This document shows, piece after piece, positions 18,501 through 26,723 of a stretch of 40,390 nucleotides of DNA (within the stretch, counting starts at the first letter, position 1; every line of letters begins with the position of its first letter). Under the pieces are notes generated by a model. It was given only the letters and a program-made list of their open reading frames with translations. It had not been told where the DNA came from and did not search any database. This DNA comes from Candidatus Sumerlaeota bacterium (GTDB lineage Bacteria; Sumerlaeota; Sumerlaeia; Sumerlaeales; Sumerlaeaceae). Where the stretch lies: positions 1 through 40,390 of the forward strand of contig JAPLSQ010000008.1 in NCBI GenBank assembly GCA_026398535.1, written 5' to 3'. A program made the translations under genes and the position numbers.

Positions 18501-21173
18501 GACGGCATCGCGCAGTTCGCTTGTGATCATGACGCGCGCGGTTTCGCCGATTTCATAAATATCACGGTCGGCGGTGAGCTGGATTCCCTGGTACTTGTAG
18601 AAAATGTCGCGCGTCGAATCGTCCGCCACGGTGAATTCGCCATAATCCTGCGACTTGAGACCGAAGGGATCGTCCACCAAGAGCAGGAATCTCATGCGGC
18701 CGGTTTCGCCGGCGGGAACGCGCCATGTGGCGATAAGCGAACCGCTTGCGCCAATGTCAACGCGCCGCGTGCTGATCGTTGTGACCTTCTCCTTTTGTTC
18801 GGCCTCGAGCCACTTCACGCGCTCGACATAGAGCGTGCCGCTTGAGGCGACGGGTTCCTCGTTGAGATTGCGCGATTGCAGGTCGGCTTTCACAAGGTCG
18901 CCTGGCGTATAAAGATGATTCTGGGGTTTGACGCTGACTTCAATCGCGCGGTCGCCCACAACAAAGTTCGCCACGCCATCGATGTTGCGCCGGCTCTGAT
19001 CCGTGACCGTCGCTTCCACTTTGAACTCATGCGAGATTTGCCGCTGCCACCATGACCGGTAACGCTCGTTTTCTTCCTTGGGCGGTTTTTCGGCAATGAA
19101 CTCGATTTCGTAATTGCCGTTCGCGTCGGTCTTGCCGCCGCCGGTGCTCACGATGGTCCCGCTTCCGCCATGCCGCGGCATTTGCTCGCCGGCCGGTTTG
19201 TCAAACCAGCCGAGATCGCGGTTGCCGGAGTCCGGACAGAAACGGTCAATCCAGAATGACCAGCGCGGCTGGCGGCGCACGGTATATTTCACTTCCGCAT
19301 TGGCAACGGCGCCGCCGAAATAATATTTGGCGTCCACTTTTGCCCGGATCTTGCTCCCATAACGGTAGAGCTTCTCGGCGGACGTGACGTTCACCTCGAA
19401 TTCGGGTTTCTTGTATTCCTCGACGCGGAACCGGGCATAACCTTGCAGGTCTTTTCCCGCCTTGCGGATTTCGATGGAGTATTCGCCGAGAGCTGGCTTG
19501 CTGTCCAATGTCAGCTCACCGCTCAGCGCGCCGAAATTGTTGACTTCCGCGTTCTTGTTATTAAGGACCTCCGCGCCGCGTGAATCGCGGATCGTGACAT
19601 CGTATTGGCGATCCGACGGACTGACATACTCGCCATCCTTTTCGTTCCGGATGATTGCCCGCCATGCCATCTTCTGTCCCGGCCGATAGACGGGGCGGTC
19701 CGTGTAGATATATGTCTTGGTGGATTCCGCGTGTGTGGAGGTGAACCAGCTGCCAGTTTGCATGATGGCGTAGTGGTCACCGTCGCGCGCCACAATAAAC
19801 ACACTGAGCGACTCGTTGCCCGCGGGCCTGAGGTCGGCAAAACCGTCGGCATCACTGCGCATTTCTCCGATTTTATTATAATATCTGCCATTCGAGGCGC
19901 CCTTGATGATGCTGTTGTGCTGAGGATCGCTTGCCACAAGAAGTTGAGCGGGACGCGGACGCCCCGTTGCGGCATTCACGGTCCATAGCTCCAGCGCGCG
20001 CGAGGCGTTGTTTGACACGATCAGCAAATCGCTGACGATGAGCATGCCGCGCGCGCTGGCTTTGCCGCTTTCCGCTCTCAGCGCATAGCAGCCTGTCCTG
20101 GGCGCTTCGAGCTTAACCGTCATGGTGGTTGCCTGGTAATCGTTGCGTTTTATGATCTCTGCGGTCTTCGTGATGGCCGGTTCGCCGGTCACGCCCGCCA
20201 GATCGAGCTGTTCGCGGCGCTGTGAGTTGAGCAGAGCCATGGGATCGAACGGCACGGCAGTGATTTTCACACGCGAAACATTCCGTCCGCGCAATTCAAA
20301 GGTCAGCGGTTGCCCCGAGAGATAGCTTGATCCCAGAGTAAAGCTGACCTGTTCGCCGATAATTTCATCGATCTGTTGGTCGGCCGCTTTCCCCTCGTCA
20401 GTTCCCGGCCAGCGATCGGCGGCGATGCGATATTCTTGCAGAGATTTCACGAGATCGTTGCGGTTTGAGTAATAAACTCCGATCATCATTTGAGCGTTGC
20501 GCGCGGAGCGCGTCTCGGGGAACTCCGCGGTGATCTGGCGGAGCTGCCGCATCCACTCGCTGATGGGCGCATCGTAATTGAGATAACGATAATGCGAGGC
20601 CTTTTCCAGCAGAGTTTCCGCAATCTGATCCTTGTCTTTAAGCAATGCAATGCGCTTGTCGTAAGCCGAAAAGAAGAAAGCGCGCTCATCCGCTTTGGAG
20701 GTTCCAAGTTGTGAGACGCAGCGGAAACCGATCATCTGGTAAAAGTCCGCGAGATCGCCGGCTTTTTCGCGCGTGAGGATTTCCCCGGCGCGGCGAAGCT
20801 GAGCGATCATGGATGTTCGCGAGTCCTCGCTGCTGTATTGCGCGTTTGAGTTCAACATCGCCTCGGTCATGCGCCACAGCGCCCGTCCGGCCCAGATATC
20901 GTTCCCATTTGCGTCGGCCTCATATGCGCGCTGCGCGTCATCCTGCCGGCCCAGCTCCTGCAAGGCGCGTCCCGCCATGAACTGAGCCTCGCGCTTAAGC
21001 CCCGTGTCCTGGGTTGATTTGGCAGCCTCCTGGTATTTTTCCAGCGCGAGTTGCCAGGATTTCTCATCGAACAGTTTCTTTGCGTCCCCAAGCTGTGTGT
21101 CAGATTGTGCCGATACGCACAACGCATGCAATCCAAGCATCACCGCTGAAATCCACGCCATCGAAAACTTCAT
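15537..21173 (-). CDS. Bacterial alpha-2-macroglobulin with intact thioester motif
   Basis: The product has 1878 residues. The start at 21173 has GGAGG 8 bases upstream; an ATG at 21188 overlaps that site. The signal peptide is MKFSMAWISAVMLGLHALCVSA, with no lipobox, so the protein is probably periplasmic and soluble. Domains in order: TPR-like helices (about 25-270); macroglobulin domains with YTDRPVYRPGQ (near 488), the MG2 hallmark; the A2M domain around 1148 (FWSPTIVTDAQG...PDSLTTWRAVAVG); and the thioester domain with YGCVEQTMSRF, where C1384 and Q1387 form the thioester. An alpha/alpha toroid (WKSTKDTAQAVLALL) and a C-terminal receptor-like domain follow. Such proteins trap proteases that breach the outer membrane. 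The usual partner, penicillin-binding protein 1C, is not next to it. Bases 15411-15536 downstream hold only the nagB leader. Confidence 0.96.
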   Translation of the reverse strand: MKFSMAWISAVMLGLHALCVSAQSDTQLGDAKKLFDEKSWQLALEKYQEAAKSTQDTGLKREAQFMAGRALQELGRQDDAQRAYEADANGNDIWAGRALWRMTEAMLNSNAQYSSEDSRTSMIAQLRRAGEILTREKAGDLADFYQMIGFRCVSQLGTSKADERAFFFSAYDKRIALLKDKDQIAETLLEKASHYRYLNYDAPISEWMRQLRQITAEFPETRSARNAQMMIGVYYSNRNDLVKSLQEYRIAADRWPGTDEGKAADQQIDEIIGEQVSFTLGSSYLSGQPLTFELRGRNVSRVKITAVPFDPMALLNSQRREQLDLAGVTGEPAITKTAEIIKRNDYQATTMTVKLEAPRTGCYALRAESGKASARGMLIVSDLLIVSNNASRALELWTVNAATGRPRPAQLLVASDPQHNSIIKGASNGRYYNKIGEMRSDADGFADLRPAGNESLSVFIVARDGDHYAIMQTGSWFTSTHAESTKTYIYTDRPVYRPGQKMAWRAIIRNEKDGEYVSPSDRQYDVTIRDSRGAEVLNNKNAEVNNFGALSGELTLDSKPALGEYSIEIRKAGKDLQGYARFRVEEYKKPEFEVNVTSAEKLYRYGSKIRAKVDAKYYFGGAVANAEVKYTVRRQPRWSFWIDRFCPDSGNRDLGWFDKPAGEQMPRHGGSGTIVSTGGGKTDANGNYEIEFIAEKPPKEENERYRSWWQRQISHEFKVEATVTDQSRRNIDGVANFVVGDRAIEVSVKPQNHLYTPGDLVKADLQSRNLNEEPVASSGTLYVERVKWLEAEQKEKVTTISTRRVDIGASGSLIATWRVPAGETGRMRFLLLVDDPFGLKSQDYGEFTVADDSTRDIFYKYQGIQLTADRDIYEIGETARVMITSELRDAVAWYWIDSGSGNLEKKILPLPDHTNFIRIPITAGFVPNSMIHVAAVSNNKVISDQKELIVPPLRKVLNVTVKTDKDGYRPGQEGSVEIRATDYQGNPVNAEFSLAMFDRSILYISPDKREDIRRFFYGQRRELRANIGQSADDPGRYNSRMPDKWSQYLFRDPSETNIGQAQRDLGLARGQLGEAQQYSLGFGASRDYNFRLAAAPALAPMAAGEHMLKESKDSMGDVWPVKGAAGEVANRKEPQMAEAKARSDFRDSMFWSPTIVTDAQGSATAKVKFPDSLTTWRAVAVGLTPDTIVGNANTETVVTKNLLARLEAPRFFRERDRVTISGIVHNYLKSEKEVRAILTVKGLSLEGGASVSSQQAAMTAEKRVRIKPNAEERVDWQVDVKDSGEAVIELKALTDEESDAVEQKFPVLPHGIDKFVAWNGSTDDKTTTGMTIDKSGKTTTITQVVELPDERIKSSTRLTITVNPSLAAAIRDAIPCLIDYPYGCVEQTMSRFMPAAIAAQTFRDLNIPRDEMLEAKLVDVVKAGLDRITDFQHGDGGWGWWKDGGTDDYMTAYVMYGLTLARGAKCAVDEAMFQRGLEYMRRHIREYKDTDDTNNYWVRGGTHALMYQIFVLSLNNDIQKEALDQVWKHREKLTGQGLAMLARALWRADRKDDARVVLRNLRNFAVITPENNTARWGRIDQAWWWWEDAVEATAQGLQAYLEIAPDDPMTQQAMKWLALNRQGAQWKSTKDTAQAVLALLAYMKDRKETASEMKIEIAAGKPGEKNFITRTFDLNPGNFWKFDGKFVIEGDATPDGRFPVTITKTGDGMLFYSVYAEYFTLEENIKAAGNEIFVERVYERVVREQVKGTTGVAAIDKYVPIKDGETVVSGDELRVTLKIKSLNDYEYIVFEDAKPAGMEPVAVQSGYQYSGLASHMELRDQYVSFFMSRLPQGTNTVAYNCRAEIPGVFHTMPSKGYAMYFPPLRANSDEIIIKVKDK

Positions 21174-21508
21174 GTGCTTCGCCTCCATAAGATGATCAAT
21201 CTAACAGACACAATCAGGAATCCAAAGGTTTGATGAAACAGGAAGAAATCACAACACATCTTTCTTAGAAAATTGAATAAATAGGCGGGGGGTGATGTGG
21301 AACAAGTTTAACAAAATTAAATAAGCCTTGGGAACATTGCAAATTTCCGAGTTTCTAAATTGGCAAAAAAGAATTGAATAACGATAATTTTGGAAATGTC
21401 ATTTTCCGCTAATGGCGAGAAAAATGAGAGTTTTATTGTTTACGATTAATCCATCAGGATGACTCAAGTGCGATGATAAGCGATGTGACAGGTGTAAGGA
21501 GTCCCATA
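21174..21508. other. AT-rich divergent intergenic region
   Basis: About 335 bases separate the divergent alpha-2-macroglobulin and Cys/His-rich genes. It is clearly richer in A and T than its surroundings, with many A and T runs, and must hold promoters for both directions. I could not pick one pair of -35/-10 boxes over others. AAGGAG upstream of 21509 is the ribosome-binding site of the plus-strand gene. No RNA gene or ORF was recognised. Confidence 0.5.
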
Positions 21509-22072
21509 ATGATCAAGCGACATGGCGAAACGATCACCTCCTCGTTTCAGTCACGCTTACGCCTGCCCGTTAAACTCCATCGCGGAATTTTCTGCTCAAC
21601 CAGCCATCCCGGCATCTCCAATTCAATTTTAACAATCCTTTTCTTGCTGAGCGTGGCAGTGGTGACGCCAACCCTGCGTGCCGCACTGCCCGTAACCGCT
21701 CCATCAAGTCTCACAAATCGTCACGCGGAAACGGCGCCGGGGAATTGCTGTCCATATGATCAACATGCAAGCTGTCACATGGTCAGGACGCTCCATTTGC
21801 CATTGCTCACACCATTCATGTCAGGATGCATGATCATTTTTAACGAAGGGTGTGCGTTGCCAGAGCATGCCGATCATTCTGATGGTTCAGGAAAGAAAAA
21901 TGCCGGTTTCCCTGTTGCGCCAAATTCCTGTGACTTCCAACATTACACTAACTCAAACCAGAACGTCAGCAAAACTCCGGCACATTTTATTGATATTACT
22001 CCGCCACCGCTTTTGACGGCCCATGCCGCGCATATGATATTCAATGATGACGCGCCCATCCACACTCCATGA
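21509..22072 (+). CDS. Secreted Cys/His/Met-rich protein next to multicopper oxidase
   Basis: The start at 21509 follows AAGGAG by 8 bases; an ATG at 21473 lacks one. The 187-residue product has a long n-region, then a hydrophobic stretch (ILTILFLLSVAVVTPTLRA) that fits a late signal peptide. The rest has six cysteines (NCC, ASCHM, SGC, EGC, NSC), about eleven histidines and several methionines. That composition is compatible with binding copper or another soft metal, but no known family is recognised. Base composition is less GC-rich than most genes here. It stands 152 bases before the multicopper oxidase, so a shared role in copper handling is inferred. The gap shows no terminator. Confidence 0.6.
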   Translation: MIKRHGETITSSFQSRLRLPVKLHRGIFCSTSHPGISNSILTILFLLSVAVVTPTLRAALPVTAPSSLTNRHAETAPGNCCPYDQHASCHMVRTLHLPLLTPFMSGCMIIFNEGCALPEHADHSDGSGKKNAGFPVAPNSCDFQHYTNSNQNVSKTPAHFIDITPPPLLTAHAAHMIFNDDAPIHTP

Positions 22073-22224
22073 CTGGATTCCGTAGAGCCTGATCCCGGCG
22101 GATTCGAAGGAAGTCTAAATCCCCCACGATTCCCGTCAATTTGAGGGGCTCTTCAGCACAGCCCTTCATCAATTGGCGGGTCCATCCCATCAGATTCAAA
22201 TATACTTAGTCAGGAGACCCTCCA

Positions 22225-25200
22225 ATGTTTACCATTCCCAAACCACACCCTATCATCGGTGCGTTGCTCGTTATTTTCCTTATCATCTCAGCATCGGACC
22301 AGGCGCTCGCGCAATCGGACGCGCCTTCGCAAGCGAAACTCAATCTTGCGTCGCAAGCCACTTCGATCGCGGCTGGGTTGCGGCGCGTGACGCCCGCCCA
22401 GAGGCAGGCTGCGGCGGATCGTGCCGCGGCGCGACGTGCCGCGACGCCAGACCAGAACGATCAAAGTGATCAAAGCGGAATTGCCCCGGTGGATGCACTC
22501 CCCGCGCCTGCGGCGCCCGGACCCGGCGGGACGCCGGATTATTTCAACTGCCCCAACTGGGTCAACAGTCCGCCTTTAAGGAAGTTCGTGGACTCATTGC
22601 CAGGATTGGGCCCGACCAACGCGAACAATCTCGGTCAATACATCTCCGTCGCCAATCCCGATACAATCACGTATTCAGGATCTGACTACTATGAAATTAA
22701 TTTGGTCGAGTATCGTGAGCGGATGCATTCGGACCTGCCCACCAGCGGGGTCAGACTGCGTGGCTATGTGCAGACCAATTATGGCACTGATCATTCTGGT
22801 TACAACACATTGGCTCCGGCGCCTGTGCATTACCTGGGTCCGCTGATCATTGCACGGAGGGATCGACCCGTGCGCGTGAAGTTTGCCAACATGCTTCCCA
22901 CAGGGAGTGGAGGCGACCTCTTCATACCCGTGGACACGACGGTCATGGGAGCTGGTATGGGCCCCAAGGACATGCCGGGAATGCCCGGGATGCGGGAAAA
23001 CTTTACGCAGAATCGAGGCACCCTCCATCTGCATGGCGGCAACACGCCATGGATCAGTGACGGCACGCCCCACCAATGGGTCACTCCCGCCGGGGAAATG
23101 ACACAATACCCAAAGGGCGTGAGCACCCAAAATGTGCCCGACATGCCGGATCCGGGTCCAGGAGCCATGACTTTCTTTTACACCAACCAGCAGAGCGCGC
23201 GGTTGATGTTCTATCATGACCATGCTTATGGAATCACCCGACTCAATGTCTATTCAGGCGAAGCGGCAGGATACCTGCTGACGGACGATGTCGAACAGGC
23301 ATTGATTACTTCAGGAACTATTCCCTCCGCCCAGATTCCGTTGATCATTCAGGATAAAACTTTTGTGCCCGATTCCACCATAGTGGCCGCTAAAGATCCC
23401 ACTTGGGATCCGGTCAAATGGGGCAGATTTGGCGATCTCTGGTTCCCCCATGTTTACATGCCAAACCAGAATCCGGCGGATGATGCTGGCGTCAATGCGT
23501 TTGGCAGATGGGATTACGGCCCCTGGTTTTGGCCGCCCCTTACGACCGCGGCGGGGTTGGTCCATGGGCCAGTCATGCTTCCTGATGGTACCCTTGCGCC
23601 CGGCACGCCCGATTTATCCATGGTGATGGAAGCTTTCATGGACACTCCATTGGTCAACGGCACAGCCTATCCATACCTCAATGTGGAGCGCAAAGCCTAC
23701 AGGTTCCGCATACTAAATGCCTGCAACGACCGGTTCTTGAATCTGCAACTCTATTATGCTGATCCAGCCCATCCCACGGAAGTCAAAATGGTTCCTTCAG
23801 TTCCCGGAACCTGGCCGACTGGCTGGCCGACACCGGATGGCAGGGATGGCGGCTGGCCGGATCCGGCCACGACGGGACCGGCGATAATCCAGATCGGCAC
23901 CGAAGGCGGTTTTCTGCCCGCGCCGGTGGTGCTGAACAATATACCGATTGGATATGACTTGGATCGCCGAAGCATCACGGTGCTCAATGTCAAAGAACAT
24001 AACCTGTTCCTCGGTCCGGCGGAGCGGGCGGATGTGGTCATCGACTTCTCCGGAGTTCCGGATGGTTCGACAATCACTCTCTACAACGACTCTCCAGCGC
24101 CTGTTCCAGCTTTTGATCCTCGTATTGATTACTATACCGGCAATCCGGATCTGACCGCGACGGGTGGAGCTCCCTCCACTGTTGCGGGCTATGGCCCCAA
24201 TACCCGTACGATCATGCAATTCGGGGTGTCAGGAGCCACTGCGGCGCCTCGGTTCAATCTGGCTGCGCTACAGGTTGCCTTGCCGGCCGCCTATGTGGCG
24301 TCCCAGGATCCTCCTGTTGTGCCGCAGAAGACATATCCGGGGCCCTATGACGCCAAAAAGAACACTTATTCGAGAATCCAGGACACCACCATCACCTTTA
24401 CCCCGGTGGGTTCATCCACGACAGTCTCTCTGCCGATGCAACCGAAGGCCATCCAAGAGCTGTTTGAGTTGGATTACGGGCGCATGAATTCCACACTGGG
24501 TGTTGAGCTCCCGTTTACGAATATCCGCACCCAGACAACCATCCCTTTTGGCTTCATTGATCCGCCCACCGAGAATCTCAAGGATGGCGGAACCCAGATA
24601 TGGAAGATCACTCATAATGGCGTGGACACGCATGCCATCCACGTCCATCTTTTCAATGTGCAGGTGATCAACCGTGTTGACTGGGCCGGTGTTGTCAAAC
24701 CGCCTGATCCCAACGAGCTGGGCTGGAAGGAAACCGTGAGGATGAATCCGTTGGAAGATTGCATCGTGGCGTTTAAACCCAATGCGCCCACGCTTCCGTT
24801 CGGTGTTCCTGTCAGTATTCGGCCATTGGACCCGACGAATCCGCTGGGTTCCACAACGGGTTTCACGAATGTGGATCCGGTGACGGGCAATCCCGTGACG
24901 ACGACCAACACGATGACCAACTTTGGTTGGGAATATGTGTGGCACTGCCATCTGCTGGGCCATGAAGAGATGGACATGATGCGGCCGATGGTTTTCGGTG
25001 TTACGACGACCCGCCCGGCGGCGCCGACGGGTTTGGCCGGTTCGCTGGTGAGCGGCCAGATCAAGCTCTCATGGACGGACAATTCAAGCAACAAAGAGAT
25101 TGGCTTCCGGATCGAGAGGTCAACCAATGGCGGCGCTTATACGGCCATAGGGACAGCTCTCGCGAATGCGACCAACTATACCGACACCACAGCCAATCCC

Positions 25201-26475
25201 TCCACGACGCGGTACGCGTACCGTGTGTATGCCTATAACGCTGCGGGCGATTCGTTGCCTTCGAACACGTGGTCATATACGCCGCTGGTGCTCAACAGCT
25301 TGAGGGCAAATGTGACATTCCCAGTGGCGGCGGGCACATCGATGACATGGACTGCATCTGCGTCAGGCGGAATAGCGCCCTTGCAGTACCAATTCTGGCT
25401 CTATACCACACGCACCAACAGTTGGAGCTTGTTGCAGGGTTATGGCAATGCCAACAGCGTGGCATGGACCCCCGCAAACGGCGGCACATATAATGTCATG
25501 GTCTACGTGCGTAACGCTGGTTCCACGAATACATATGATGTGGGGCAGATATCACCCGAGTTCAATATCACGGGCGCACAACTGCTGACGATCACCAGCC
25601 TGACGGCTAATGTCACGTTCCCGGTGGCGGCTGGCACACCGATCAAATGGACGGCCACCGCAACCGGCGGCACATCCCCATATCAATACCAGTTCTGGCT
25701 CTATACAGAACGCACCAACAGTTGGAGCTTGCTGCAGGGTTATGGCGCATCCAACAATGTCACATGGACTCCGGTGAATGCCGGTTCATACAATGTCAGG
25801 GTGTATGCGCGCAATTCCGGTTCCACCAATGCCTACGACGCGGGATTGATCTCACCCGCGTTCAATATCACCGGTGCTCTGCCACTGACGGTCACCGGCC
25901 TGACGGCAAATGTCCCATTGCCGGCGCCCTCAGGAAGCCCGATCAAATGGACGGCCGCGGCAGCCGGCGGCACATCCCCATATCAATACCAGTTCTGGCT
26001 CTACACGGCACGCACCAACAGTTGGAGCTTGCTGCAGGGTTATGGCGCATCAAACAATGTCACATGGACTCCGGCTTACGGCGGCACGTATAATATCATG
26101 GTCTACGTGCGCAACGCCGGTTCCATCAATGCCTATGACGCGGCAATGACCTCGCCTGCGTTCAATATCACAGGCCCGCAACTGCTGACAATTACCAGCC
26201 TGACGGCGAATGTCGCATTCCCCGCGCCGAAGGGAACGCCGATCACTTGGACAGCCGCCGCGACCGGAGGCACAACTCCATATCAATACCAGTTCTGGGT
26301 CTATTCCGCAAGCACGAACTCGTGGACGATGTTGCAGGCTTACAGCGCGTCCAACACTGTCATTTGGACGCCAACAACAGCCGGCACATACAACATCCAA
26401 GTCCGGGCACGCAATTCTGGTTCCACCTCTGCCTATGACGCGGCGATGACCTCGCCTGACTCGCTTATCCAATAA
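22225..26475 (+). CDS. Secreted multicopper oxidase with FN3 domain and C-terminal repeats
   Basis: The 1416-residue product has AGGAG 9 bases before the start and a signal peptide (IIGALLVIFLIISASDQALAQ). Four copper motifs are intact: LHLHGG (H268, H270), YHDHA (H331, H333), HAIHVH (H803, H806, H808) and WHCHLLGHEEMDM (H907, C908, H909, with the type 1 axial Met), giving a complete T1/T2/T3 site set. The wording GITRLNVYSGEAAGYLL places it near bilirubin-oxidase/phenoxazinone-synthase/CotA-like enzymes. A fibronectin type III domain (about 933-1015) and four 100-residue beta-rich repeats follow. OmpB of Geobacter, as I recall, is also a long multicopper protein with FN3, so metal oxidation or reduction at the cell surface is one possibility; laccase-like oxidation is another. 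A terminator follows at 26483. Confidence 0.95.
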   Translation: MFTIPKPHPIIGALLVIFLIISASDQALAQSDAPSQAKLNLASQATSIAAGLRRVTPAQRQAAADRAAARRAATPDQNDQSDQSGIAPVDALPAPAAPGPGGTPDYFNCPNWVNSPPLRKFVDSLPGLGPTNANNLGQYISVANPDTITYSGSDYYEINLVEYRERMHSDLPTSGVRLRGYVQTNYGTDHSGYNTLAPAPVHYLGPLIIARRDRPVRVKFANMLPTGSGGDLFIPVDTTVMGAGMGPKDMPGMPGMRENFTQNRGTLHLHGGNTPWISDGTPHQWVTPAGEMTQYPKGVSTQNVPDMPDPGPGAMTFFYTNQQSARLMFYHDHAYGITRLNVYSGEAAGYLLTDDVEQALITSGTIPSAQIPLIIQDKTFVPDSTIVAAKDPTWDPVKWGRFGDLWFPHVYMPNQNPADDAGVNAFGRWDYGPWFWPPLTTAAGLVHGPVMLPDGTLAPGTPDLSMVMEAFMDTPLVNGTAYPYLNVERKAYRFRILNACNDRFLNLQLYYADPAHPTEVKMVPSVPGTWPTGWPTPDGRDGGWPDPATTGPAIIQIGTEGGFLPAPVVLNNIPIGYDLDRRSITVLNVKEHNLFLGPAERADVVIDFSGVPDGSTITLYNDSPAPVPAFDPRIDYYTGNPDLTATGGAPSTVAGYGPNTRTIMQFGVSGATAAPRFNLAALQVALPAAYVASQDPPVVPQKTYPGPYDAKKNTYSRIQDTTITFTPVGSSTTVSLPMQPKAIQELFELDYGRMNSTLGVELPFTNIRTQTTIPFGFIDPPTENLKDGGTQIWKITHNGVDTHAIHVHLFNVQVINRVDWAGVVKPPDPNELGWKETVRMNPLEDCIVAFKPNAPTLPFGVPVSIRPLDPTNPLGSTTGFTNVDPVTGNPVTTTNTMTNFGWEYVWHCHLLGHEEMDMMRPMVFGVTTTRPAAPTGLAGSLVSGQIKLSWTDNSSNKEIGFRIERSTNGGAYTAIGTALANATNYTDTTANPSTTRYAYRVYAYNAAGDSLPSNTWSYTPLVLNSLRANVTFPVAAGTSMTWTASASGGIAPLQYQFWLYTTRTNSWSLLQGYGNANSVAWTPANGGTYNVMVYVRNAGSTNTYDVGQISPEFNITGAQLLTITSLTANVTFPVAAGTPIKWTATATGGTSPYQYQFWLYTERTNSWSLLQGYGASNNVTWTPVNAGSYNVRVYARNSGSTNAYDAGLISPAFNITGALPLTVTGLTANVPLPAPSGSPIKWTAAAAGGTSPYQYQFWLYTARTNSWSLLQGYGASNNVTWTPAYGGTYNIMVYVRNAGSINAYDAAMTSPAFNITGPQLLTITSLTANVAFPAPKGTPITWTAAATGGTTPYQYQFWVYSASTNSWTMLQAYSASNTVIWTPTTAGTYNIQVRARNSGSTSAYDAAMTSPDSLIQ
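25285..26475 (+). repeat. Four tandem 300-bp coding repeats
   Basis: Units begin at 25285, 25585, 25885 and 26185 with an exact 300-bp period; the last is slightly shorter at its end. Each encodes about 100 residues with the core YQYQFWLY..R.NSWSLLQ.YG and W.P...GTYN..V.ARN.GS..AYDA. Units 2 and 3 are nearly identical in DNA across this core, while unit 4 is the most diverged. This pattern suggests recent duplication or gene conversion inside the multicopper oxidase gene. Confidence 0.95.
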
Positions 26476-26482
26476 CACACTC

Positions 26483-26536
26483 CCTTGGGGTGGGGCGGTC
26501 TACGCCGTCCCGCCCCAAGGAGTTTGGCTGTTTTTT
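26483..26536 (+). terminator. Intrinsic terminator after the multicopper oxidase
   Basis: The arms 26483-26498 and 26505-26520 form a 16-bp stem with two G-T wobbles around a 6-base loop (TCTACG), starting 8 bases after the stop codon. Six T residues at 26531-26536 follow after a 10-base gap, which is longer than ideal. The palindrome also looks like a dispersed repeat (GGGCGG...CCGTCCCGCCC) that may have been co-opted. Confidence 0.7.
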
Positions 26537-26653
26537 CAGATGCCTGAGAATCAGCTCGTTTGCGGTCACTCCGCATGCGTTTGAAGGCAAGCGGGCCATT
26601 GCAGTCGCCGTATTCATGGCGCATCCGGCTCATACCCGCGGAGAAAATGCCCA

Positions 26654-26682
26654 TTGCGCATAGGCATAGACAGGTTTATAGA
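26654..26682 (+). promoter_or_regulatory. Weak candidate promoter for the ABC operon
   Basis: TTGCGC at 26654-26659 is spaced 17 bases from TATAGA at 26677-26682. Transcription would then begin near 26689, inside the first arm of the inverted repeat at 26686-26715, which would make that repeat an operator and not an attenuator. The -35 match is poor. The rest of 26537-26653 holds no gene I can support. Confidence 0.25.
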
Positions 26683-26685
26683 ATA

Positions 26686-26723
26686 CCGCATATCAAATGC
26701 TTGAGCGATATGCGGCTTTTTTT
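26686..26723 (+). promoter_or_regulatory. Perfect 9-bp inverted repeat plus T7 run abutting ABC ATPase start
   Basis: CCGCATATC (26686-26694) and GATATGCGG (26707-26715) are perfectly complementary around a 12-base loop. Seven or so T residues (26717-26723) run directly into the ATG at 26724. The structure has the form of an intrinsic terminator placed in the leader of the operon, so it could act as an attenuator. It could equally be a dyad operator if the promoter is immediately upstream. No known riboswitch core was recognised before it. Confidence 0.6.

Noticed and set aside
26483..26640. Possible TPP riboswitch (GGGGTGGGG and CCTGAGAATC)
   Set aside because: The ACC...GAACCTGATC-type second half is absent, and the GGGGTGG block belongs to the terminator stem of the preceding gene.
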